This document shows positions 1 to 5,309 of a DNA stretch of 5,574 nucleotides, in pieces. This stretch comes from Lachnospiraceae bacterium. GTDB taxonomy: Bacteria > Bacillota_A > Clostridia > Lachnospirales > Lachnospiraceae. The translations under genes were made by a program, and so were the position numbers. The notes beneath the pieces were generated by a model. The model saw only the letters and a program-made list of their open reading frames with translations. It was not told the DNA's origin and searched no databases. The stretch's first letter is position 1, and every line of letters starts with the position of its first letter. The DNA lies in NCBI GenBank assembly GCA_017652545.1, contig JAGCAV010000546.1, positions 1-5,574 of the forward strand. The letters run 5' to 3'.

Positions 1-198
1 CTGCTGCTGCTTTCCGTCCTGGTTCTCTGGGCTGTCGGCATGCTGCGCGAGCGGGGGATCGGGATCTGCGCGGCGATCGACAGGCAGCCGCTCATTTTCC
101 GCTGGGCCCTGTACATCGGCGCGATCGTGCTGCTGGCCGTGGTGGGCATTTACGGGCCGTCGTACAATGCGGCGAGCTTTATCTACGGAGGGTTCTAA
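1..198 (+). CDS. MBOAT-family O-acyltransferase, C-terminal 65 residues (5' end outside window)
   Basis: This is the tail of a polytopic membrane protein, read in frame 1 to a TAA at 196-198. Two hydrophobic segments are visible: residues 1-15 of the fragment, and about 38-57 (WALYIGAIVLLAVVGIYG). A charged loop (RERGIG...IDRQP) separates them. The protein ends S-F-I-Y-G-G-F. A last helix followed by an F-x-Y-x-x-F terminus is typical of bacterial MBOAT proteins of the AlgI/DltB type, which pass acyl groups across the membrane to an extracellular partner. In the Dlt pathway the small protein DltX ends in a similar motif, whose Tyr is thought to carry the acyl group; here the motif is on the MBOAT itself. 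The carrier protein and SGNH protein downstream fit this reading. The active-site His of MBOAT proteins is upstream of the window, so the family call rests on the tail and the neighbours. The acyl group is unknown. Confidence 0.72.
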   Translation: MLLLSVLVLWAVGMLRERGIGICAAIDRQPLIFRWALYIGAIVLLAVVGIYGPSYNAASFIYGGF

Positions 199-240
199 AG
201 AGCAGAGCCGGGTCTGGAGATCTGAGAGTTAAGAGCAGAG
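198..240 (+). repeat. 10-bp direct repeat AAGAGCAGAG, two copies
   Basis: AAGAGCAGAG occurs at 198-207 and again at 231-240, 33 bases apart, just after the MBOAT stop codon. The rest of 199-283 is unremarkable. I found no hairpin with a T-tract there, so MBOAT transcripts probably read on into the carrier-protein gene. The repeat may be chance or a remnant of a small duplication; no function can be assigned. Confidence 0.35.
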
Positions 241-283
241 ATTCCATGAGGCTGCATGCGTCCGGAGTGTCAGGCGCCGGGGG

Positions 284-312
284 TTGTGGAAACGCCGCGT
301 TTAGGGTATAAT
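284..312 (+). promoter_or_regulatory. Sigma-A type promoter for the ACP-SGNH pair
   Basis: A perfect -10 box TATAAT lies at 307-312. A partial -35, TTGTGG (3 of 6 to TTGACA), lies at 284-289, with the ideal 17-base spacer. Transcription would start near 318-320, giving a leader of only about 20-30 bases. This gives the carrier-protein and SGNH genes their own promoter, in addition to any read-through from the MBOAT gene. It also excludes the in-frame ATG at 311 as a start codon, because that ATG overlaps the -10 box. Confidence 0.62.
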
Positions 313-330
313 GTTACATACTATGATTTC

Positions 331-337
331 AGGGAGG
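331..337 (+). promoter_or_regulatory. Ribosome binding site that fixes the ACP start
   Basis: AGGGAGG lies 3 bases before the ATG at 341 and 9 bases before the ATG at 347. Both can be served by it, and 347 has the better spacing. The ATG at 311 has no such site and overlaps the promoter. The choice between 341 and 347 changes the protein by two residues only. Confidence 0.7.
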
Positions 338-340
338 AAC

Positions 341-580
341 ATGACGATGATGGATCAGATTTTAAGTATACTTAAGAGCATCCGGCCGGATGTGGATTTT
401 GAAAATGAAAAACAGCTGATTGACGGCAAGGTGCTGGATTCCTTTGACATTATCTCCATCGTGGGCGAATTCAATGATGCTTTTGACATTGAGATCGATG
501 TGGATGATCTGGAACCGGAGAATTTTAACACTGTAGAGGCCATGCAGGAAGTGATAAAAAGGCTTCTGGAAGAGGACTGA
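341..580 (+). CDS. Acyl carrier protein, DltC-like (phosphopantetheine-binding)
   Basis: A small acidic protein of 79 residues (77 if started at 347), the usual size for an acyl carrier protein. The phosphopantetheine attachment motif is L-D-S-F at residues 32-35, with Ser34 as the predicted attachment site. Helix 1 is about 4-14 (MDQILSILKSI). The region after Ser34 (DIISIVGEFNDAFDIEIDVDDLEP) is the acidic recognition helix of the family. The LDSF form resembles DltC (LDSFG) more than the DSL of fatty-acid ACPs. It would be cytoplasmic, modified by a holo-ACP synthase, loaded with an acyl or aminoacyl group by a ligase not in the window, and read by the MBOAT upstream. A polyketide or other dedicated ACP cannot be excluded, but no synthase genes are near. 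The stop is 3 bases before the next start, so the two genes are cotranscribed and probably translationally coupled. Confidence 0.88.
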   Translation: MTMMDQILSILKSIRPDVDFENEKQLIDGKVLDSFDIISIVGEFNDAFDIEIDVDDLEPENFNTVEAMQEVIKRLLEED

Positions 581-583
581 TCC

Positions 584-1720
584 ATGCACTTTATATCCCG
601 AAAACAGAAATATTTTCTGCTGTTCCTGGTTTTGTGCGTTTCTTCGCTGTTTTCTTCAGGTGCTTTTCTGGCAGCAAATCAGACTTCGCAGGCAGATGCT
701 GCTCTTTCAAAAAAGAGCCTGTCCATGAAGCTGGGACAGACAAAGCGGCTGCGGCTGAAGGGGGCCTCTGGCAAAGTCAAATGGTCATCCTCGAATAAGG
801 ACATCGCGACCGTTGACAAAGGCCGGGTGACGGCGCAGGGCGAAGGTACCTGTACGATCACGGCGCTCAATCGCGGCAGGAGCTATGTGTGCAGCATTAC
901 AGTCGGATCCGTATCCATCAGTCATACCGACATCACACTGGTCAAGAGGAGACAGATCCGTCTGCAGATCAAAGGATATGCCGGTGAGCCGGAATGGACC
1001 AGTTCCCGGAAATCGGTCGCCGAGGTGGACCGGGACGGGAATGTGACCGGTGTTGAATACGGCCGCTGTGAGATCACTGCCCGCTGCGGTGATATTGTTC
1101 TTTCCTGCGCGGTCAGGGTTGTGGAACCGGACCATAAGAGCCTGCATACATTCTATAAAAGTGCAGGAGCAGTCAAGAAGAGTGTCCTGCTGTGCGGAAG
1201 TTCTTCCTTTGATCAGTGGCGCCTCGCGTATGAAGCATTCGCGCCGTTAAGCGTAACCAACATGGGGATCGGCGGCTCGACGGTGGCTTACTGGGTCAAG
1301 TGGAGAAAGCTGCTTGTCACGTCATTTAAGCCGGCTGCGGTGGTGGTCTACATCGGAAGCAATGATCTGGCAAAAGGGATCAGCGGAACAAAAAATGCAG
1401 CCAATACCATCCGGCTGCTGAAGCTGCTCAGAAAAGATCTGAAATCGACCCCGATCTTCTATGTGTCCGTATGTCCCTGCTGGGGAAGAAAATCCCTCTG
1501 GAAATCCGTCAAAATTTCCAACCGGAAAATGAAGCAGTACTGTAACGGGGCCAAAAATATGTATTATATCGATCTGGCTTCCGCTTTCCTTGATGAAAAC
1601 GGAAAACCGGACCGGGCTCTGTTCAAGGAAGATCAGATCCATCCCAGCAAACAGGGCTATGAGATCTGGAAACAGGTGGTCGCCGAAAAGGTCAAACAGG
1701 TCATGCAGGCAGAATCCTGA
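584..1720 (+). CDS. Secreted Big2-Big2-SGNH hydrolase/acyltransferase, candidate DltD-like partner
   Basis: A protein of 378 residues. Residues 1-10 are basic, and 11-30 form the hydrophobic core of a signal peptide or anchor with a possible A-D-A cleavage site at 37-39. Two Big2 immunoglobulin-like domains follow, at about 40-107 (W67-S-S-S-N, then IATVD, then TCTITA) and 109-180 (W138-T-S-S, then VAEVD, then CEITA). Each has a Cys pair 13 residues apart (90/103 and 162/175), which could form a disulfide. The SGNH domain is about 198-375 and keeps all blocks: G205-S-S207 with Ser207 as probable nucleophile, G228-I-G-G block, G258-S-N260-D261, and D350-Q-I-H353 as the Asp-His pair. AGAGGA at 571-576, 7 bases before the ATG, supports the start. 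SGNH proteins beside MBOAT genes (DltD, AlgJ/AlgX, PatB) transfer or remove acyl groups outside the membrane, so polymer O-acyl transfer is the favoured role. An esterase of polysaccharide is the alternative. Confidence 0.85.
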   Translation: MHFISRKQKYFLLFLVLCVSSLFSSGAFLAANQTSQADAALSKKSLSMKLGQTKRLRLKGASGKVKWSSSNKDIATVDKGRVTAQGEGTCTITALNRGRSYVCSITVGSVSISHTDITLVKRRQIRLQIKGYAGEPEWTSSRKSVAEVDRDGNVTGVEYGRCEITARCGDIVLSCAVRVVEPDHKSLHTFYKSAGAVKKSVLLCGSSSFDQWRLAYEAFAPLSVTNMGIGGSTVAYWVKWRKLLVTSFKPAAVVVYIGSNDLAKGISGTKNAANTIRLLKLLRKDLKSTPIFYVSVCPCWGRKSLWKSVKISNRKMKQYCNGAKNMYYIDLASAFLDENGKPDRALFKEDQIHPSKQGYEIWKQVVAEKVKQVMQAES

Positions 1721-1750
1721 GAACAGGGGACAAAATGTCTGCCGGACTTT

Positions 1751-1776
1751 CAGGCCGGGTCATGCTGCCCGGTCTG
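1751..1776 (+). other. Stem-loop between the convergent genes
   Basis: CAGGCCGGG (1751-1759) and CCCGGTCTG (1768-1776) pair as a 9-bp stem with one G-U wobble and an 8-base loop. The wobble becomes a C-A mismatch on the opposite strand, so the structure favours the + transcript. No T-tract follows on either strand, so it is not a canonical terminator. It overlaps the stop codon of the - strand GDPD gene and may instead protect an mRNA 3' end. Confidence 0.4.
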
Positions 1777-2887
1777 CCCGTGTTGAAATATTGGTATAGA
1801 TAGCAGCTGCGCCGTCCTGATGCAGCTGCTTTTTTTCTTCTTCATTGTCGATCGTATGGACAAAAAGCGGAAGGTCCAGCCCGAGAAGACCGGTATGGAG
1901 ATCTTCCTGGTAGAAGATGGCTGTCCGCATGGTAAGGCCCAGCAGGATGGACCTGCCGGAAAAACGCCTGAGCCGTTCAAGGGAGTGTTCTTCCTCAGAT
2001 GTCCGGTAGAGCGTATAGATGATCTGATGGAACCCCATGGCGTAAACCGTCTCATACTGCTTTTCGTGATAGATCTGGATGATGAAGCGGTCGCGGAGAC
2101 CGGGACAGGCCGTCAGGATGCTTTTCAGGCAGGGAGCGAGCTTTCCGCGTATGTCCGCGATGATGTACATTCCGGGATTTTCCTCCATCACAGCCGCAAG
2201 GTCATCCAGCGTCATGGGCGTAAAAATGCCCATGATCTTTCTGCTCCTGAATTCATCAAGAGAGAGCGCTTCCTCCGAGAAGCTGCCGTCCTCATCCAGA
2301 AGGGCGTTCCAGCCATGGACGCATACCGGATACCCGTCTGTTGTCAGCTGAAAATCAAGCTCCACGAAGGGATTGCCCTGCCGGACGCAGTTCATGACAC
2401 TTTCAAGGCTGTTTGTATAGGAATAAGCGTTTCCTTCGCTGTCAGATACCTGGCCTCCTGCATGAATGATCTCGCCCGATTCACGGATCCGGGCCTGCAG
2501 GGAGGTCAGTTCACGGACCTCATCTGCCTTGCCGGCCATACCGGCGCCGATCATGACTGCCATGACAAGAAGAAGGAGCAGGGAGAGGGTAAAGACGTGA
2601 CCGATCCGCATAGCGGGGAACAGCTTCCGGACGAACAGGCGGTCCGATAAGGGCGAATCCAGAAACAGCAGCAGCAAACCGCACAGGAGGATGCCGCCTG
2701 CCAGCGCCAGGGCACTGACGAGCCGGTGACCGGTAACGGCAGTCAGAAGAAGGCCGGGCTGGAAGAAACGCCCCCCGGTCTTCGCGTGATAAAGCCAGCT
2801 GGTCCACAGGCTGTCATGTCTGACTCTGAAAAGGATAACTGCCAGGGCGGCAGTCAGTCCCGTGAGCGGATAGAGCAGTTTTTTCAT
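1760..2887 (-). CDS. Membrane-anchored GDPD-family (glycerophosphodiester phosphodiesterase-like) protein
   Basis: A protein of 375 residues from the ATG at 2887. Three membrane segments are likely at about 4-20, 46-77 and 97-118; with the N-terminus inside, this places the C-terminal domain outside. The GDPD-like TIM barrel spans about 138-370. It keeps I-I-H142-A-G-G, Y-T-N-S-L-E near 157-162, E176-L-D178-F, and V-H191-G-W. His142 and His191 match the general acid/base pair and Glu176/Asp178 the metal ligands. The usual H-R-G and H-D motifs read H-A-G and H-G here, so this is an atypical subgroup and substrate preference may differ. Family members hydrolyse glycerophosphodiesters to glycerol 3-phosphate and an alcohol. 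It lies 27 bases after the LTA-synthase-family gene on the same strand, which suggests trimming or recycling of a glycerol-phosphate polymer. Its last codons contain, in antisense, the terminator of the convergent operon. No clear terminator of its own was found. Confidence 0.85.
   Translation of the reverse strand: MKKLLYPLTGLTAALAVILFRVRHDSLWTSWLYHAKTGGRFFQPGLLLTAVTGHRLVSALALAGGILLCGLLLLFLDSPLSDRLFVRKLFPAMRIGHVFTLSLLLLLVMAVMIGAGMAGKADEVRELTSLQARIRESGEIIHAGGQVSDSEGNAYSYTNSLESVMNCVRQGNPFVELDFQLTTDGYPVCVHGWNALLDEDGSFSEEALSLDEFRSRKIMGIFTPMTLDDLAAVMEENPGMYIIADIRGKLAPCLKSILTACPGLRDRFIIQIYHEKQYETVYAMGFHQIIYTLYRTSEEEHSLERLRRFSGRSILLGLTMRTAIFYQEDLHTGLLGLDLPLFVHTIDNEEEKKQLHQDGAAAIYTNISTRADRAA
1802..1836 (+). 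terminator. Intrinsic terminator of the ACP-SGNH operon, inside the convergent GDPD gene
   Basis: AGCAGCTGC (1802-1810) and GCAGCTGCT (1822-1830) form a perfect 9-bp stem with an 11-base loop. A run of seven T (1830-1836, the first of which closes the stem) then CTTC follows. It works on the + strand, about 80-115 bases after the SGNH stop codon. On the other strand the T-tract is read as lysine codons and the stem as Q-L-H-Q...A-A-A of the GDPD protein, so the same bases are both terminator and coding sequence. Confidence 0.85.
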
Positions 2888-2892
2888 GTCAT

Positions 2893-2897
2893 CTCCC
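2893..2897 (-). promoter_or_regulatory. Ribosome binding site that fixes the GDPD start at 2887
   Basis: On the - strand, GGGAG (2897 down to 2893) lies 5 bases before the ATG at 2887. An in-frame TTG at 2899 would add four residues, but it overlaps this site and has no ribosome site of its own. The ATG is therefore preferred. Confidence 0.75.
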
Positions 2898-2914
2898 AAA
2901 ACGGATCCATCAGA

Positions 2915-5005
2915 TCATGCAGCCGGATCCGGGATCGTAAAGAAGGAATCCGCCAGATTCCGATGGTCAAAGGTGTTGTTGTATTCCAGATAGTTGTAAT
3001 CAAGCAGGCAGGAGTGTGCCTCCTCGGGCAGTTCACTGTAGGGCACCCAGTTTCCCTGTGCATCGCAGACCTCATCGATTCCCAGAACGGGGAACATGTC
3101 CATGAGAGCGAGCGTAAAGCGCTCATAATCTGTCAGCTGCGCGCCGGCCTTTTCGAGGACAAGGCTTCCCAGATAGTTGGAGGAGATGTCCTTTTCAAGG
3201 ACATCCTGGTCATAGTTCGTCCAGATGATGTACTGGGTGAAGAAGAAGTGTTCGGATTCGGGAATTTTATCATCCCCGGTGCCGCTTGCGATCAGATGAT
3301 CAAAATACTCCTGCTCGATCCAGGGCTGATGATCTCCGAACATGACGATCATGGTGGGCTCTTCGGCCTTCTCAAAGTGCGCGATCAGTTTCTCCAGCGC
3401 CTGGTCGGATCTGTTGATCAGCGTCAGGTAGGTCTCTGCCATGGGATAGTCCGTCTCATAATTCAGATCGACCTCCGGCGTAAAACCGTTGTACCAGGTG
3501 TTTTCCGCAAAGCTGCCGTGATTCTGCATGGTGACGCAGAAGGTGAAGAGCTTCTCGCCGGGATCCTTCTCTTCGTAGCGCTCGATCAGCCGGTCGTAAC
3601 AGGCGTCATCGCTCATCCATGAGCGGATCTTTTCATAGGATTCATCTCCCCAGTTTTCAATACTCTCGAACTCGTCAAAATCCATCCACTCATAGACATT
3701 GTTCCGGTTCCAGTTGGTCGCTTTCATCGGATGCATGGCCAGCGTCCGGTACCCCTGGTCTTTCAGGGTGGAAGCCATGCCATACACAGGATTGCTGCAG
3801 TATGTGGTAAAGGCAATGACCTGGCTGTTCATGAAGGCATAACTGTTGCCGGTCAGCACTTCAAATTCCGTGTTGGAGGTACCGCTGCCGCGCACCGGCA
3901 CATACAGGATACCCTTGCTGACATCTTCAAGGGAACGCCAGAACGGAATCAGCTCGTCGTCTGTGTCCGTTGTCCCGAGCGGCGCAGGATCAAAGAAGCT
4001 CTCATTCATGATGACGATGATGTTTTCCGGAACGACCGGAGCGGCGCTTTCATCCGCGGGGTCCGCGCCGGACAGATATTTTCCGCCCGCCTGCACGGCT
4101 GCCTCGGCTGAGTAGCCTTCAGGCGCTTCAACATAGACCATCGGGATCTGCGCGATCAGGGAAGAGAGCATGCCCTTCCGTGAATACGTCCGGATGTAGC
4201 GCCATGTATCGAGACGCACGAAATAATCCTGCTTCAGATTTGCGTTGTAGAACAGAAAGATCGCCAGCAGGCTGACGACGATGCCGGCAGGCCGGAGTAC
4301 AAGCATGATTCCGTGCAGGGAAAGCCTCCATTGCTGCAGATTGGCCATCAGGACGAGAAGTCCGAGGATCACCTGAAGGAAGAGTGCCAGCCGTACAGTC
4401 ATGAACAGGCGGTATTCGCCGGCGACTTCGGCGGCAGTCCCGAGGCTGGTAAAATCCGTGATGATCAGCGGATTTCCCCTGAAGCTTTCCAGGTAGTAGC
4501 AGGCCAGGGCAAAAACCGTGATCACCAGGCCGAAGACGACTGATGTCAGGGCAGGATGTCCGGTGATGGCCAGTATAAATATGCAGATGCATACAAAAAG
4601 AAAAACATTCCAGGCAAAGTATTTATAGTCCGTCATCATCCAGTTCTGGTTGACGATCAGCTGCGTCATGGTAAACAGGAGCGGGAAGTAGACGATCACA
4701 CCCAGCACATTGCTGACCGCATAAAGCGCAGGATGCTTTCTGATCCGGCGCATGATGACAGGCAGAAGAAACCATTCCGCCGCCAGGATGAGATCCAGAA
4801 TGACGACCAGATAGAAATGGCCCATGGAAGGTGTCTGCCCGATCCGGAAATTCGTGTACTGCGTTATGAAGGCACCAATGGTGATGACGAGCAGCAGGAC
4901 GAAAAACGGAATGCCAAGGAAGAAGGCGATCCTGTTCAGACGGCGCGGCCTGACGGCCTTTGTATCGTTGTTGCGTTCTGTATTTGAATGATGAATTGAC
5001 TGCAT
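2915..5005 (-). CDS. LTA synthase family (sulfatase-fold) polyglycerol-phosphate-type phosphotransferase
   Basis: A protein of 696 residues with about seven membrane helices at roughly 27-49, 64-85, 97-118, 130-149, 151-172, 204-222 and 233-253. The extracellular sulfatase/alkaline-phosphatase-fold domain starts near 325. Catalytic landmarks match LtaS: N-E335-S-F (metal), G-S-G-T376-S-N-T-E (Thr nucleophile), M-Q-N-H496-G (substrate phosphate) and F-G-D558-H559-Q-P (metal). LtaS moves glycerol phosphate from phosphatidylglycerol to a growing chain outside the membrane. Classic LtaS has five helices and is somewhat shorter, so a related transferase (LTA primase, or phosphoglycerol transferase to glycan) is possible and no symbol is given. 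The start is secure: no other start codon lies between it and an upstream in-frame stop. Its ribosome site is weak (AGGA only 2 bases before the ATG), which may keep expression modest. The GDPD gene follows 27 bases later, probably in one operon. Confidence 0.88.
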   Translation of the reverse strand: MQSIHHSNTERNNDTKAVRPRRLNRIAFFLGIPFFVLLLVITIGAFITQYTNFRIGQTPSMGHFYLVVILDLILAAEWFLLPVIMRRIRKHPALYAVSNVLGVIVYFPLLFTMTQLIVNQNWMMTDYKYFAWNVFLFVCICIFILAITGHPALTSVVFGLVITVFALACYYLESFRGNPLIITDFTSLGTAAEVAGEYRLFMTVRLALFLQVILGLLVLMANLQQWRLSLHGIMLVLRPAGIVVSLLAIFLFYNANLKQDYFVRLDTWRYIRTYSRKGMLSSLIAQIPMVYVEAPEGYSAEAAVQAGGKYLSGADPADESAAPVVPENIIVIMNESFFDPAPLGTTDTDDELIPFWRSLEDVSKGILYVPVRGSGTSNTEFEVLTGNSYAFMNSQVIAFTTYCSNPVYGMASTLKDQGYRTLAMHPMKATNWNRNNVYEWMDFDEFESIENWGDESYEKIRSWMSDDACYDRLIERYEEKDPGEKLFTFCVTMQNHGSFAENTWYNGFTPEVDLNYETDYPMAETYLTLINRSDQALEKLIAHFEKAEEPTMIVMFGDHQPWIEQEYFDHLIASGTGDDKIPESEHFFFTQYIIWTNYDQDVLEKDISSNYLGSLVLEKAGAQLTDYERFTLALMDMFPVLGIDEVCDAQGNWVPYSELPEEAHSCLLDYNYLEYNNTFDHRNLADSFFTIPDPAA

Positions 5006-5082
5006 AGTCCTATCTGTTGCGCTGCCTATTGTAAAACAGCTTTATGAATGCAAAATGTCCGATCCTCAAATGGTCTTTGCAC

Positions 5083-5111
5083 ATTATATAGGAAGGCTCA
5101 GGTCTTGGCAA
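5083..5111 (-). promoter_or_regulatory. Sigma-A type promoter for the LTA-synthase/GDPD operon
   Basis: Read on the - strand: -35 TTGCCA (5111 to 5106, 5 of 6 to TTGACA), a 17-base spacer, then a perfect -10 TATAAT (5088 to 5083). The start of transcription would be near 5076, about 70 bases before the ATG at 5005. Confidence 0.78.
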
Positions 5112-5114
5112 GCG

Positions 5115-5133
5115 GCCGGAGGGCTGCCGGAGG
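5115..5133. repeat. Tandem GCCGGAGG repeat with 11-bp period between divergent promoters; candidate operator
   Basis: GCCGGAGG occurs at 5115-5122 and again at 5126-5133, so the copies start 11 bases apart, about one turn of the helix. Both copies lie in the 28 bases between the leftward -35 (ending at 5111) and the rightward -35 (starting at 5140). A regulator bound side by side on one face of the DNA could control both promoters. No regulator family can be named from this motif. Confidence 0.45.
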
Positions 5134-5139
5134 TGCGGA

Positions 5140-5168
5140 TTGCGATTTCAGGGATAAACATATATAAT
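5140..5168 (+). promoter_or_regulatory. Sigma-A type promoter for glf
   Basis: The -35 is TTGCGA at 5140-5145 (4 of 6 to TTGACA), followed by a 17-base spacer and a perfect -10 TATAAT at 5163-5168. Transcription would start near 5175, leaving an untranslated leader of about 135 bases before the glf ATG at 5310. Confidence 0.72.
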
Positions 5169-5309
5169 GATATAGTCGTCAAAAGTAAGATTACGTCGTG
5201 CAGGCACGGTTCCGGAAATGGTTCTTTTGGCGTTGTAATCATATATATTCAGCTGACACACCGGATCACGACAGCAGATGAAGAGCCGTGAAAGACAGAG
5301 GAGAAGAGA

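Larger units (their letters stand above)
5006..5309. promoter_or_regulatory. Divergent control region between the LTA-synthase-family gene and glf
   Basis: This 304-base stretch holds no convincing gene. It contains a leftward promoter (5083-5111), a rightward promoter (5140-5168) and a phased tandem repeat between them (5115-5133). The leftward leader would be about 70 bases and the rightward leader about 135 bases. The rightward leader is AT-rich in places, with two alternating AT tracts (5159-5174 and 5240-5249) that could partly pair, and a small CGTG/CACG hairpin at 5197-5208. I recognise no known riboswitch or T-box. Confidence 0.7.

Noticed and set aside
311..340. Upstream ATG start giving an 89-residue carrier protein
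   Set aside because: This ATG overlaps the -10 box and lies before the predicted transcription start; the ribosome site at 331-337 serves 341 or 347, and the shorter form has the normal family length.
629..637. Lipobox-like L-V-L-C in the SGNH signal peptide
   Set aside because: The Cys is in the middle of the hydrophobic core and the residue before it is Leu, not Gly, Ala or Ser, so lipoprotein processing is unlikely.
1511..1528. Possible - strand terminator inside the SGNH gene (TTTCC/GGAAA stem then TTTT)
   Set aside because: A stem of five pairs with few GC pairs and a four-T tract is too weak to call, and it lies over 200 bases past the GDPD stop.
1820..2650. 276-codon open frame on the + strand
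   Set aside because: It lies antisense to the well-supported GDPD gene, has no ribosome site or recognisable domain, and starts at the terminator; it is a shadow of GDPD codon use.
2726..3622. 298-codon open frame on the + strand
   Set aside because: It is antisense to the GDPD and LTA-synthase genes, with no domain, no start signals and a low-complexity shadow composition.
4128..4592. 154-codon open frame on the - strand
   Set aside because: It lies inside the LTA-synthase gene in another frame, is rich in Arg, Pro and His as shadow frames are, and would disrupt no known boundary.
5227..5249. Second rightward promoter with TATATT at 5244-5249
   Set aside because: No -35-like sequence sits at a workable distance; TTGGCG at 5227 leaves only 11 bases of spacer.
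5055..5291. 78-codon + strand open frame in the divergent region
   Set aside because: It runs through both promoters and the repeat, starts upstream of the rightward transcription start, and has no ribosome site or known domain.
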